NCBI RefSeq assembly: GCF_007858255.1
Contig: NZ_VFEU01000008.1
Coordinates: 1-64,000 of the forward strand
DNA from: Pseudomonas rhodesiae
GTDB taxonomy: Bacteria; Pseudomonadota; Gammaproteobacteria; Pseudomonadales; Pseudomonadaceae
Direction: 5' to 3'
DNA: 64,000 nt
Both the position numbers and the translations under genes were made by a program. The notes below the pieces were generated by a model, which saw nothing but the letters and a program-made list of their open reading frames with translations, had not been told where the DNA came from and ran no database searches. Positions within the stretch are counted from its first letter, which is position 1, and each line of letters opens with the position of its first letter. Positions 41,785 through 53,373 of this stretch are shown here, in pieces.

Positions 41785-42728
41785 CGCAGCTTCTCCGCAA
41801 CACGCATAACAGCACTGCGGGCACGCGGGTTGGCCTTGAGTTCAGCTTCGGAAGCGAACTGCGCTTTGCCATGGATTTTGATTTTCGGCACAAAAGCTTC
41901 GAACCGTACCGGCAGGTTGCGCGGCAGGTTGTCGGACTCGCCCTTGACCAGGCGGCGCATAAACAGTTTAACGATACGGTCTTCCAGAGAGTGGAAGCTG
42001 ATCACCACCAGGCGACCGCCCACTTCCAGCGCATCGAGGGCAGCCTCCAGGCCGGCCTCAAGATCGCCCAGTTCGTTATTGACGTGGATACGCAGGCCCT
42101 GGAATGCACGGGTTGCCGGGTTCTTGCCCTTTTCCCAGGCGGGGTTGGCGACTTTCAGCACTTCGGCCAGGTCGGCGGTGCGCTCGAACGGCTGGATTTC
42201 GCGGCGCTCAACCACGGCACGAGCCATGCGACCGGCGAAGCGCTCTTCACCATACTCCTTGAATACACGGGCGATTTCTTCCACCGGTGCGGTGGCGATG
42301 AACTGTGCGGCACTGACGCCCCGGGTGGGGTCCATGCGCATATCGAGCGGGCCGTCGTTCATGAAGCTGAAGCCGCGCTCCGGGTCATCGAGCTGTGGAG
42401 AAGAAACGCCCAAGTCGAGTAGCACCCCGGCCACCTTGCCTGCCATGCCACGCTCCGCCACTTCGGCACCCAGCTCGGCAAAGCTGCGCTGCACAACGAC
42501 AAAGCGGCCGTCTTCGGCCGCTAGCGCTTGCCCGGTGGCAATCGCTTGAGGGTCTTTGTCGAACCCGAGGAGTTTCCCATCCGGCCCGAGCTGACTGAGA
42601 ATCAGCCGGCTGTGCCCGCCCCTGCCGAACGTGCCATCCAAATAGCAGCCATCCGCGCGTACGGCGAGAGCCTCAACGGCTTCGTCAAGCAGTACGGTGA
42701 TGTGGTTAAAGCCGCTATCAATAGTCAC
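41781..42728 (-). CDS. rsmH: 16S rRNA (cytosine1402-N4)-methyltransferase
   Basis: 315 residues, the normal length. The N-terminal [13 protein letters not shown], the S-adenosylmethionine loop [16 protein letters not shown] (about 29-44), [18 protein letters not shown] (about 107-124) and the C-terminal [15 protein letters not shown] are family signatures. It methylates N4 of C1402 in the ribosomal P site. It overlaps mraZ by 4 bases (ATGA). Confidence 0.97.
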
Positions 42729-43180
42729 AGGATCAAATCACGCAGTTCGTCAGGCATGGCGCCCGGTTGTTGAATAGCAGCCAGGTCAGCTGCAGAAACA
42801 GCATCCCAGGCATCTTCGTCCCACAATTGGAACTTGTTCAGTTGGCCGACCAACATGGCCCGCTTATCGAGCTTGGCGTACTCGCGCAGACGCGGTGGCA
42901 CCAGGAAACGACCGCTGCCATCGAGCTCGAGGTCGACGGCATTGCCGATCAGCAAACGCTGCAGGCGGCGGTTCTCTTCGCGTAATGAAGGCAAGGCGCG
43001 CAACTTGGTTTCAATCAACTCCCACTCGTCGAGGGGGTAAACACATAAACAAGGGTCAACGGCATCAATAGTGATGATCAACTGGCCGGAACTTCTCGAA
43101 ATCAGCTCGTCGCGATACCGGCTCGGCATAGCGAGACGGCCCTTTGCGTCGAGACTGATAGCGTTAGCTCCGCGAAACAC
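42725..43180 (-). CDS. mraZ: Transcriptional regulator MraZ
   Basis: 151 residues with two tandem SpoVT/AbrB-like half-domains (about 5-50 and 80-125): [16 protein letters not shown] in the first, [16 protein letters not shown] in the second. It forms a ring oligomer and represses its own cluster through the GTGG repeats at 43223-43247. First gene of the dcw cluster. Confidence 0.96.
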   Translation of the reverse strand: MFRGANAISLDAKGRLAMPSRYRDELISRSSGQLIITIDAVDPCLCVYPLDEWELIETKLRALPSLREENRRLQRLLIGNAVDLELDGSGRFLVPPRLREYAKLDKRAMLVGQLNKFQLWDEDAWDAVSAADLAAIQQPGAMPDELRDLIL

Positions 43181-43222
43181 AGATGCGTTTCTCCAAATTT
43201 TAGCGTTTTACGTTCAAAAAAC

Positions 43223-43284
43223 CCACTTTGTGCCACTTTCCGCCACTTGCGCACACTATAGGAATGCGCCCACCACACCGTCAA
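43223..43284 (-). promoter_or_regulatory. mraZ (Pmra) promoter with three MraZ boxes
   Basis: On the minus strand TTGACG (43279-43284) and TATAGT (43255-43260) are spaced 18 bases apart, a strong sigma-70 promoter. Just downstream of the -10, AGTGG is repeated three times at exactly 10-bp spacing (43243-43247, 43233-43237, 43223-43227). This is the direct-repeat operator that MraZ is known to bind in E. coli, placed where binding would block initiation. It lies 43 bases upstream of the mraZ ATG. Confidence 0.82.
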
Positions 43285-43289
43285 GGCAC

Positions 43290-43536
43290 GGATTCAAGGA
43301 AAAGCCTTACAGAACGGAGATTTAGGAGCGTAAAAGGAGGAGAAACCAGAGTTCGGCGATAATTTTGACCCAACAAGCACAGCAAGCTCATAGAGCTATT
43401 GCTTGAAGTTAAAGTGATTTATTAAGAGTAAGATTTTTTTGGTATTACGAAGATGCATCTGCCAATGATTTGGCAGGGAGGGATTCTTGCGTTACTACCG
43501 GTTTTCTGCCCGAGATTCCGATAGAGGGAAATAAGG
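43290..43536. other. Intergenic region between rnpB and the mra promoter
   Basis: About 250 bases, AT-richer than the flanks. A short palindrome TGCCAATGATTTGGCA lies at 43459-43474 without a T run on either strand. A T run at 43434-43440 is not preceded by a clear stem. No gene is seen. Confidence 0.5.
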
Positions 43537-43890
43537 TGGAGAGTCGATCTATAAGCCGGGTTCTGTCTTGAACAGTCATTCGTCTACGATGGCCATCACT
43601 GGACATCTTTAGCAACCTACCCGGTCCCAGCGCGGGCCACGCCTTGGGACCCTATTTGGTCTTGCTCCAAGTGGGGTTTACCTAGCCACGAACTGTTGCC
43701 AGTCGTGCGGTGCGCTCTTACCGCACCTTTTCACCCTTACCGGCACCGAAGTGCTTAGGCGGTTATTTTCTGTGGCACTTTCCGTAGGCTCACGCCTCCC
43801 AGGCATTACCTGGCACTTCGCCCTATGGAGCCCGGACTTTCCTCCCCCCCCTAATTTTCATAGAGGGCAGCGACTGTCCAATCGACTCTC
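43537..43890 (-). ncRNA. rnpB: RNase P RNA (M1 RNA)
   Basis: About 354 nt on the minus strand. The conserved regions are clear: GAGGAAAGTCCGGGCTCC near the 5' end (forward 43830-43848), ACAGAAAATAACCGCC in the middle and the self-complementary ends AGAGTCGATTGG / CTATAGATCGACTCTCC, which pair to form helix P1. It is the catalytic RNA that trims pre-tRNA 5' ends, with RnpA as partner. It lies just after rsmI on the same strand, as in other Pseudomonas genomes. The exact ends are within a few bases. Confidence 0.95.
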
Positions 43891-43985
43891 CGCCGCGCAG
43901 GTTAACGGCACGACGGCCTCAGGACAAGTATTAAAAGTGCCCGACTGCCATCACCATCGGACGAAATACCGCATTCAACCCGGAA

Positions 43986-44858
43986 CTATTCGGCTTTCTG
44001 TTTATCCAGCGCCACTTGATACAGGACGTTCTTTCGCACGCCGGTAATTTCCGCCGCCAGAGCCGCGGCCCGTTTGAGAGGCATCTCCTTGAGCAGCAAG
44101 TCCAGCACGCGCATGGCCTCGCTGCCGACGGCATCCTCGCTTTCCGGTGCCGTCCAGCCCGCCACCAGCACCACACACTCACCACGCTGTTGATTGCTGT
44201 CGCCTTCGACAAAGGCACGCAGCGCTTCCAGGGGCAGGCCTTTGAGGGTCTCGAAGGTTTTGGTCAGCTCACGCGCCAGCAACGCAAGACGCTCCCCGCC
44301 GAACACCAGCTCCATATCCTGCAGACATTCCAAGATGCGGTGCGGGGCTTCGTAAAAAATCAGCGTGCGCGGTTCTTCTTTCAACGCGTCAAGGCGCGCA
44401 CGACGCCCAACGGCCTTGGCGGGCAGGAAACCCTCGAAGATAAAACGATCGGATGGCAGGCCAGCCGCTGACAGAGCCGCGATCAGCGCGCACGCCCCCG
44501 GAACAGGCACTATATTGATGCCTGCAGCGCGCGCTTGGCGGACGAGATGATATCCAGGGTCGGAGATCAGCGGCGTGCCGGCATCGGAGATCAACGCCAC
44601 GTCATCGCCGGCCAGCAGACGCACGATAAAACGGCTGCCCTCTTCGCGCTCGTTGTGTTCGTGGCAGGCGGCCAGAGGAGTACTGATGCCAAAATGCTGC
44701 ATCAACCGCTGGGAGTGGCGAGTATCTTCCGCCGCGATCAATTTAACGTCGCGCAACACTTTCAATGCGCGGGCACTGATGTCGTCCAGGTTGCCAATGG
44801 GCGTCGCCACGACAAAAAGCGAGCCTGCAGTGGAATTCAGGGAACCTGGAGCAGTCAA
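43986..44858 (-). CDS. rsmI: 16S rRNA (cytidine1402-2'-O)-methyltransferase
   Basis: 290 residues if started at the TTG at 44858, which has GAGG about 7-10 bases upstream and gives the expected TAPGSLNSTAGSLFVVATPIGNLDDIS opening. The ATG at 44891 would add eleven residues but lacks a ribosome site. SAM-dependent tetrapyrrole-methylase fold with VATPIGNL at the start, AEDTRHSQ (about 43-50) and SDAGTPLISDPGY (about 90-102). It methylates the ribose of C1402, complementing RsmH, which modifies the same nucleotide. Divergent from lpoA. Confidence 0.94.
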   Translation of the reverse strand: MTAPGSLNSTAGSLFVVATPIGNLDDISARALKVLRDVKLIAAEDTRHSQRLMQHFGISTPLAACHEHNEREEGSRFIVRLLAGDDVALISDAGTPLISDPGYHLVRQARAAGINIVPVPGACALIAALSAAGLPSDRFIFEGFLPAKAVGRRARLDALKEEPRTLIFYEAPHRILECLQDMELVFGGERLALLARELTKTFETLKGLPLEALRAFVEGDSNQQRGECVVLVAGWTAPESEDAVGSEAMRVLDLLLKEMPLKRAAALAAEITGVRKNVLYQVALDKQKAE

Positions 44859-45078
44859 AACGCACACCTCGATGAATGGCAAAAAATCCATTGTAGCGCG
44901 TAGATGCCTCGAAAATATGCCATCGAAACCGATGATGTTTCAGCCACCAATGGTCAACAGCGCACAATCAGCAACATTTGCACGACCTAAATCGACGGTT
45001 TCACGCCAGTAACATCGCGCCTGGGCCAGTGCTTGGGTACAATTCCACGCTAATTTGATCGGTATCAGGAACACTTAC

Positions 45079-46889
45079 ATGATCGCTTGTCTGCGGCTGC
45101 TCTCCGCCCTCTGCCTCGCTGCCTTACTGGCCGCCTGTGCCAGCTCGCCCTCGTCCAGCCTTGGCGACCTCCCCCGGACCCCGGACGCCAGTATCGAGCA
45201 ACTGCTCGAACAGGCCACGACCGCCAAGACGCCAGAAAAGGCGGCATTATTGCGCTTGAGCGCGGCGGACATGGCCTATCACCAGAACAACCCTGGCCGC
45301 TCGTCGCAGATTCTTGCCCAAGTGCCCCTGGACGCTCTCAAACCGGCCGCACAAGTATTCGCCAGCACCCTGGCCGCCGAACTGGCCATGACCCGCAACC
45401 AGCCGAAGGCCGCGTTGACCGCCCTGAGCCACCCGAGCCTGCAGAACCTCAAGGACTTGCCGGCCGAACAGCAGATTCGCACCGGCACCGTGCATGCCCG
45501 TGCTTACGAGGCCGACGGCCAGACCCTGGCCGCCGCCCGCGAGCGTGTCGCCATGGCGCCATTGCTGACCGGCGACGCCGCCCATAGCAACCATGAAGCC
45601 ATCTGGGTCCTGATTGCCGCCGTGCCGGCCGACCAACTGCAAGCCAGCGGCAACCCGGTGCTCGACGGCTGGATCACCCTGGCGCAGTCGGTCAAGGCCG
45701 CCGGCACCCTGGAGCAACAGCAGGCCGCTATCGATACCTGGCGCGCGCAGAACCCGAACCATCCGGCAGCGTTGCAATTGCCGACCCCACTGATCAAGCT
45801 CAAGGAGCTGGCCAGCCAACCCCTGAACAAGATCGCCGTGCTGTTGCCACAGGACGGCCCGCTGGCTTCTGTCGGCAAGGCGTTGCGCGAAGGCTTCATG
45901 GCGGCTCACTACCAGGCCGAACAGGCCGGGCAAAAGCCGCCGGTCATCGAGTTCTATGACAGTTCCCGCCTGACCTCCATCGACGATTTCTATGCCAAGG
46001 CCCAGGCCGCCGGCGTGCAACTGGTGGTCGGTCCGTTGGAGAAGCCACTGGTCAAACAGCTCAGCGCGCGCCCTCAATTGCCGATCACCACCTTGGCGCT
46101 GAACTACAGCGAAACCGATCAAGCACCACCGCAATTGTTCCAGTTCGGCCTGGCCGCCGAAGACGAAGCCCGCGAAGTATCGCGTCGTGCCCGTGCCGAT
46201 GGCCTGCACCGCGCTGCCGCCATGGTGCCGCGTGGCGAATGGGGTGAGCGGGTCTACAAAGCCTTCCGTCAGGATTGGGAAGCTCATGGCGGTACGGTGA
46301 TGGGTGTGGAATACGTAGACCAGCCGGTTGCCCTGGCCCAGCAAATTGCCGACCTGTTCCAACTGCGTAAAAGCGAAGGCCGCGCCAAGAGCCTGCAAAA
46401 CACGGTCGGGACCGATGTGGCGGCACAACCTTCGCGTCGCCAGGACATCGAGTTCATCTTCCTGGCCGTGACCCCGCAACTGGCCCAGCAGATCAAACCG
46501 ACCCTGAACTTCCAGTACGCCGGCGACGTGCCCGTGTATGCGACGTCCCACGTATTCAGCGCCAGCGGCGACAAGAACCAGTACCTGGACATGACCAACG
46601 TGATGTTCTGTGAAACCCCTTGGCTGCTCAACACCACCGACCCGCTGCGCAACCAGGTCGCCGCGCAATGGCCACAAGCCAATGGCAGCCTCGGGCGTCT
46701 CTACGCGATGGGCGTGGATGCCTATCGTCTGGCGCCACGCCTGGGCCAGCTCAAGGCGCTGCCGGACACTCGGATTGACGGTCTCTCGGGCAACCTGGGA
46801 ATCAGCGGCAACCAACGCGTAGATCGCCAGATGCCGTGGGCGAAGTTCGTCGGTGGTCAGATCCAGCGCCTGCCGGACACCCCGCGCTG

Positions 46890-46890
<1 letters not shown>
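45079..46890 (+). CDS. lpoA: Penicillin-binding protein activator LpoA (LppC/YraM)
   Basis: 603 residues from the ATG at 45079, with CAGGA 8 bases upstream. A lipoprotein signal ends in the lipobox LAACASSP. A helical TPR-like N-terminal domain (about 30-255) precedes a periplasmic-binding-protein-like C-terminal domain (about 260-600, KIAVLLPQDGPLASVGKALREGF). In E. coli it sits in the outer membrane and activates PBP1a through the periplasm. The gene order lpoA-yraN-diaA-dolP, divergent from rsmI, is the same as in E. coli. Confidence 0.94.
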
Positions 46891-48525
<1,635 letters not shown>

Positions 48526-48542
48526 AGTAAATGCCGCCCACT

Positions 48543-48581
48543 AAAAAGGGCGCCGTGCATGGATTGCACGGCGCCCTTTTT
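48543..48581. terminator. Bidirectional intrinsic terminator between dolP and the OmpA-family lipoprotein
   Basis: A 17-bp perfect stem (arms 48543-48559 and 48565-48581) begins with A5 and ends with T5, with a 5-base loop, so it works in both directions between convergent genes. Confidence 0.92.
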
Positions 48582-48593
48582 AATGCCTGCTGT

Positions 48594-49361
48594 TTATTGG
48601 TACTGCTGGTATGGATTGCCCTGGAACTGATTATTTTGCTGAGGAGCCTGCTGGCCCGGCTGACCGTATTGCTGGCCAGGGATCGGACCGAGGTTGACCT
48701 CTACGCGACGGTTCTGGGCACGGCCATTGACGTCGGCGTTACTGGCGATCGGGTTATCCGGGCCGGCACCGCGTGCGCTCAGGTTGGCCGGACTCACGCC
48801 TTGGGAGGTCAGGTAATTAGCCACGCTCTGAGCACGGCGTTGGGACAGGTCCATGTTCAGTTGGCGGCTACCGGTGCTGTCGGTATAGCCCACAATCTGG
48901 ATGGTGTTTTGATTGAACTGTTTGAGCGAGTTGGCGAGGTTGTTCAGCGGCTGGTAAAAACTGCTGGAGATCGCGTCGGAGTTAGTCGCGAAGGTGATGT
49001 TACCCGGCATGATCAATTTGATCTGATCCCCCTGGCGCTGCACCTCAACCCCGGTATTGGCCATGCTTTCGCGCAGTTTCTTTTCCTGCTGGTCGGCGTA
49101 GTAGCCATACCCGGCGGCACCTGCACCTGCCACTACCGCGCCGATCAGCGCGCCCTTGCCACGGTTGTTGTGGTCGATGGCAGCGCCCGCCAATGCCCCG
49201 GCCAGGGCACCCAGACCGCCGTATTTGGCGGTTTTGCTCATACCGCCGGATTCATTATTCGCCTGTCCCTGGCTGCTGCCGTCATAAGGATTAGGGGAAG
49301 CGCAGCCGGACAACAAGGCTACGGCGGTAGCGACAACAAGCAGACGACGCGGAGTGAACAT
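48594..49361 (-). CDS. OmpA-family lipoprotein with glycine-zipper segment
   Basis: 255 residues from the ATG at 49361, with GGAGC about 9 bases upstream; the longer frame lacks a signal. Lipobox LLSGCASP, then a Gly/Ala-rich zipper stretch (about 46-85, GGLGALAGALAGAAID), and an OmpA-like peptidoglycan-binding domain (about 105-222, with TDSTGSRQLNMDLSQRRAQSV and NRRVEVNL). The last 30 residues are almost all Gln, Asn, Gly and Pro. Similar to E. coli YiaD. It likely ties the outer membrane to peptidoglycan. Confidence 0.9.
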   Translation of the reverse strand: MFTPRRLLVVATAVALLSGCASPNPYDGSSQGQANNESGGMSKTAKYGGLGALAGALAGAAIDHNNRGKGALIGAVVAGAGAAGYGYYADQQEKKLRESMANTGVEVQRQGDQIKLIMPGNITFATNSDAISSSFYQPLNNLANSLKQFNQNTIQIVGYTDSTGSRQLNMDLSQRRAQSVANYLTSQGVSPANLSARGAGPDNPIASNADVNGRAQNRRVEVNLGPIPGQQYGQPGQQAPQQNNQFQGNPYQQYQ

Positions 49362-49568
49362 GAAAGAAGCTCCTACTTTTGCATTCTGTGGTGCAAAGGA
49401 CATTGGCAATGGACCTGTGCCGAGTTTGGAACGCGACAAACGGCAAAAATTCCATGACCGTTGCCGCGGCTGTAACAAAACATTGGTCACATTTGCCGCT
49501 ATCAAAACCCTAGCAGACGCCTCCTGAATAGAACCTGCGTTTTCGCTTTAACGATGCACTCACTTACA

Positions 49569-50213
49569 TCAGGCCCGAACAAACGGATTTTCACGCATCT
49601 CATCCCCCAGCCGCGTGTCCGGCCCATGGCCGGTCACCACGGTGGCGCCTTCATCCAGGGTGTACAGGCGCTGCTTGATCGAACGCACGATAGTCGCCTG
49701 GTCGCCGCCCCAGAGGTCCGTGCGCCCCACGCCACGTCGGAACAAGGTGTCGCCGGCAATCAGCAATTTGGCCTCAGCGAACCAGAAACTCATCGAGCCC
49801 GGCGTATGCCCAGGGGTGTGCAAGGCCACGCCGCAACCGCAGGCCAGTTCTTCGTCATCGGCCAGCCAGCGGTCGGGCGACGGCACCGGGGTGTAGGGCA
49901 CACCAAACATCTGACATTGCATCTCCAGGTTATCCCACAAGAATTGGTCATCCTTGTGCAGATGCAGGGTGGCGCCGGTTTTCTCTTTCAATTGACCCGA
50001 AGCGAGGAAGTGATCGAGATGGGCGTGGGTATGAATGATGCTCACCACTTTCAGCCCCAGCGCATCGAGCCGCGCCAGGATCAGCTCATGATTGCCGCCT
50101 GGGTCGACCACGATGGCTTTTTTAGTGATGGGATCGCCGATGATCGTGCAGTTGCACTGCAAGGGGCCGACGGGGAAGGTTTCGCGGATGAGCGTGGGCG
50201 ATGTGGTGTCCAT
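49569..50213 (-). CDS. Metallo-beta-lactamase-fold hydrolase (glyoxalase II-like)
   Basis: 214 residues from the ATG at 50213. The zinc motif THAHLDHFLASG (HxHxDH, about 58-69) is complete, with further ligands in TPGHTPGSM, AGDTLFRRGVGRTD and TGHGPDT. Members hydrolyse thioesters such as S-lactoylglutathione or persulfides, but the substrate here is not certain. Cytoplasmic, monocistronic. The in-frame extension to 50237 has no support. Confidence 0.9.
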   Translation of the reverse strand: MDTTSPTLIRETFPVGPLQCNCTIIGDPITKKAIVVDPGGNHELILARLDALGLKVVSIIHTHAHLDHFLASGQLKEKTGATLHLHKDDQFLWDNLEMQCQMFGVPYTPVPSPDRWLADDEELACGCGVALHTPGHTPGSMSFWFAEAKLLIAGDTLFRRGVGRTDLWGGDQATIVRSIKQRLYTLDEGATVVTGHGPDTRLGDEMRENPFVRA

Positions 50214-50330
50214 GGGCAGTCTTCCAGTGCAAATCAATCAGGTGTCTTGGGCGGGTAGCGCCGCAACAATCGCCCTATTAAACCAGACTGGAACGCTGCG
50301 CAGACCACTCCAAGCACGCTCGCTTGATGC

Positions 50331-53060
50331 TTAACCAATCAAACGCAATTCCTGCGCCCGCGCCACCGCCTGAGTGCGCCGCTCGACGCCCAACTTGCTG
50401 TTGATATGGCTCGCATGGGTTTTGACCGTGTGCAGTGAAATAAACAGACGGTTACTGATTTCCTGATTGGAACAACCTTCGGCGATCAGTTGCAGGACCG
50501 CCAGCTCACGCGCACTGAGGGCTTCATGGGTGGGCGTGGGCGACATCGCTACTGCCTTGGGCAGCAAGGCTAGCAAGCTTTGACTCAACAAGCCGTGAGG
50601 GTCCTGGCCCAGTTGCTCGCGCATCCAATCCGGGTGGGCGTCCAACAGACGCTGAAAAGGTTGCAGCGCGCCGCCCGCTCCCGCCTCCAGGGCCCGCGCC
50701 AGAATCGGGCGCGCCTTGGTTTCCTGGCCTCCCTCGAGCAGTAACTGTGCCTGCTGAGTCAAGGCCATCAGGGCGATCATCTGGCGACCGCTGTCGTGGG
50801 CTTGCTGCGCCAGTTCTTCCAGGCGCTGCAACGCGGCGGCGCGTTGATGGCGCGTGGCGTCGAGGGCCGCTTGTTGCAGGCCGATATGCTGCGGCAGGTG
50901 CGGGTGAAATTCCGGCGCGGCGGCGGCGTGCTCGCCGTTGTAGGTTTGCTCCAGCCGTGCCAGCCAGGCTTCGGCCAGATCGGTGCGGCCCTGGGCCAGC
51001 CACAACTCGCACTTGATCAGAGTGATCATGGCCAGGTAGTAGATCGGCGGCACGTCCCAGATATGCATCAAGCGTTCGGCCTCGGCGAGTTCGGCGAACG
51101 CCAAAGGGAAATCACCGCGCCGCCCTTCGAAACTGGCGATCACGCAATGCCCGATCAACACACTGATATCGCGACAGGCCCGGGCTTCAGCCAATCCAGC
51201 GCGCAGGCGGACCATGCCGGCTTCGGGCTGAAACCGCACCAGCAGCAAGTAACCTTCATACAGCGAGAGGCGAGCCCGTACCGCATAAAGCCGTTGAGGC
51301 GCCAGACCGTGCAGGCGCTGCAGGCCCTGGCGCACTTCGTCGAGGGAACGCAGAATTTCGCCGCGCGCTTGCAGTACCCGCGCGCGATCATAGTGGGCCA
51401 AGGCCTCGAACAGCGGGTTGCCGACGCGCTGCGCCAACTCCAACGACTCGCGATTCAAACCGCGGGCACGCCATAAATCCCCATCGGCAATCGCCAGATT
51501 GGACAGAGTCGATAGGCACATCAGTCGCTGGCCGTAACGACGCTGCGGCAGGCTGTCCAAGGCCTCGCTGCAATAGCGCTGGGTCAGCTCGCGATCGCCG
51601 CGACCACGGGCGATGATGCCGCTGAGCGCCAGCCACTGCGCCAGCATGGATTTTTGCGCGGTGGCCGAGGGCGCCGGCAGAAACCGACTGAGGTAGCTGG
51701 ACAACTCTTGCGCCGCATCCAACTGACAGGCCAGCCCCAATGCCCAGCTGTAGAGCACGATCAAGCGCGGTGTGCTGATCAGCAGGCTGTCGGGCAAGTC
51801 CATTTTCCAGCGCAGCAGCATGCCGACATTCTGCTCGGCCAGCAGTTGTTCTTCGGACAGGTTTTGCACCAGGTTCGCCGCCACATCCAGATGGCCGGCG
51901 CGCAACGCCTGCTCCACCGCCTCGTCGATCAAACCCTGGGCGTTGAACCAACGACAGGCGCGCAGGTGCAGGCTGGCGGCCGGCAGCACAGGGCTGCTTT
52001 CGCGTCGGCTGCGCAGCAGGTCGGAGAACAAATGGTGATAACGGAACCAAACGCCCTGCTCGTCCAAAGGCACTAGAAACACTTGGTGAGATTGCAGGTA
52101 ACGCAGGATCTCCGCGCTGTCATGGGCTTCGCGCACGGCGTCGCACAGGTCACTGCAAAAGCGCTCCTGGGGCGCGGTGTCGAACAGAAACGCCTGCACC
52201 TCGGCCGGCAGGCAGTCGATCACCTCTTCCAGCAGGTAATCGCGGATCAACCCTTCGCCGCCGTGCAGGCTCTGGGGCAAGGCACTCTCGTTGCCGGCTT
52301 CGGAGGCCGCCAGCAACCAGAAACGCAAACCGGCCACCCAGCCTTCGCTACGACGGATCAAGTTATCGAGGGCTTCGCCGCGCAAGGAGTTGCTATGGCG
52401 ATCCAGCACCGCCAGGGATTCGGCATGGGTCAGGCGCAGGTCGTGTTCGTTCAGTTCCAGCAAATGCCGCGACAGCCGCAGGCGCGCCAGATGCCAGTCC
52501 GGGCGCTGGCGGCTGGTCACCAGCACTACCAGGCCATCGGGCAAATGGTTGAGGAAAAACTGCAGGCAACGGTCCAGCACCGGCCCCTGAGCCAAGTGAT
52601 AGTCGTCCAGCACCAGTAATAGCGGCGCGCGGGTGGACAGATGGTGGGCCAACTCATCGAGCAGGCCATCGAGCCATTCTTCAAACGCAAAGGGTTGGTG
52701 ACGCTGACGCATTTTCAGCAGGCCCAGGGACTGGGCACCCAGCGGCGAGAAGTACTGTTGCAGACCTTCGAGCAGGCGCTCGAGGAAACGACCAGGGTCG
52801 CTGTCCCGTGGGCCCAAGCCCAGCCACAGACTTTGCCAATGGGCCGGCAGGCTTTGGCAGAACTCGACCGCCAGGGAACTCTTACCGAACCCGGCCGGCG
52901 CGCTGACCAGCAACAAACGCCCCTGCAATCCGGCACTCAGCCGTTCGCACAGACGGGGTCGCAGCACGTAGCCGTCAGGCAGCGGAGGCCTGTAAAAGCG
53001 AGCTTCCAGAGACGGGATCACCGCACTGGCAGGCCCTTGGATTCGGGACAGATCAGTCAT
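50331..53060 (-). CDS. MalT-type LuxR-family ATP-dependent transcriptional regulator
   Basis: 909 residues from the ATG at 53060 (AAGAG about 7 bases upstream); an ATG at 53093 is the alternative. STAND-type NTPase at the N-terminus with Walker A VSAPAGFGKSSLAVEF (about 52-67) and Walker B LLLVLDDYHLA (about 144-154), a helical TPR-like middle, and a C-terminal LuxR helix-turn-helix (about 845-905, LSARELAVLQLIAEGCSNQEI). P. putida has a regulator of this type (PP_0767) next to the same DUF1329/DUF1302/acyl-CoA ligase genes, which it is proposed to control. It lies on the same strand directly upstream of those genes here. Confidence 0.9.
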   Translation of the reverse strand: MTDLSRIQGPASAVIPSLEARFYRPPLPDGYVLRPRLCERLSAGLQGRLLLVSAPAGFGKSSLAVEFCQSLPAHWQSLWLGLGPRDSDPGRFLERLLEGLQQYFSPLGAQSLGLLKMRQRHQPFAFEEWLDGLLDELAHHLSTRAPLLLVLDDYHLAQGPVLDRCLQFFLNHLPDGLVVLVTSRQRPDWHLARLRLSRHLLELNEHDLRLTHAESLAVLDRHSNSLRGEALDNLIRRSEGWVAGLRFWLLAASEAGNESALPQSLHGGEGLIRDYLLEEVIDCLPAEVQAFLFDTAPQERFCSDLCDAVREAHDSAEILRYLQSHQVFLVPLDEQGVWFRYHHLFSDLLRSRRESSPVLPAASLHLRACRWFNAQGLIDEAVEQALRAGHLDVAANLVQNLSEEQLLAEQNVGMLLRWKMDLPDSLLISTPRLIVLYSWALGLACQLDAAQELSSYLSRFLPAPSATAQKSMLAQWLALSGIIARGRGDRELTQRYCSEALDSLPQRRYGQRLMCLSTLSNLAIADGDLWRARGLNRESLELAQRVGNPLFEALAHYDRARVLQARGEILRSLDEVRQGLQRLHGLAPQRLYAVRARLSLYEGYLLLVRFQPEAGMVRLRAGLAEARACRDISVLIGHCVIASFEGRRGDFPLAFAELAEAERLMHIWDVPPIYYLAMITLIKCELWLAQGRTDLAEAWLARLEQTYNGEHAAAAPEFHPHLPQHIGLQQAALDATRHQRAAALQRLEELAQQAHDSGRQMIALMALTQQAQLLLEGGQETKARPILARALEAGAGGALQPFQRLLDAHPDWMREQLGQDPHGLLSQSLLALLPKAVAMSPTPTHEALSARELAVLQLIAEGCSNQEISNRLFISLHTVKTHASHINSKLGVERRTQAVARAQELRLIG

Positions 53061-53196
53061 CACCGGGCTCTTATTGAAGGCTATTGTCGGCATTGCAGAT
53101 GTCCGCAGACTAGCGGTAAAAGCCGCCGCTTTGTAGATCTTTGCAACAACTGCCTGAAAAAGAACTGCGACAAAAAATATCGCGATAGGCAAAAAG

Positions 53197-53283
53197 CGGG
53201 AGGGAGCTTGCTCCCGATAACGAGGTAACAGTCAACGTAAATGCCGACTGTTATCCCGCTATCGGGGGCAAGCCCCCTCCCAC
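53197..53283. repeat. Paired REP-type palindromes
   Basis: GCGGGAGGGAGCTTGCTCCCGATAA and its inverted counterpart ending GGGGGCAAGCCCCCTCCCAC bracket a short spacer, giving a BIME-like arrangement typical of P. fluorescens intergenic space. It lies between the LuxR regulator and the DUF1329 gene, both minus strand. Confidence 0.75.
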
Positions 53284-53332
53284 CCTTTGATCGAGCTTTG
53301 CCAAATTATCGTTCAATCTGGAATGCATCCCA

Positions 53333-53359
53333 TGTGGGAGGGGGCCTGCCCCTCACACA
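53333..53359. repeat. Single REP-type palindrome
   Basis: TGTGGGAGGGGGCCTGCCCC followed by TCACACA. It sits just downstream of the DUF1329 stop (minus strand) and may help end or stabilise that transcript. Confidence 0.7.
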
Positions 53360-53373
53360 TTGGGTCGTGCAAC

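Noticed and set aside
43459..43474. Palindrome TGCCAA-TGAT-TTGGCA considered as the rnpB terminator
   Set aside because: No T run follows on either strand and it is about 60 bases past the rnpB 3' end; it may be an operator but nothing shows it.
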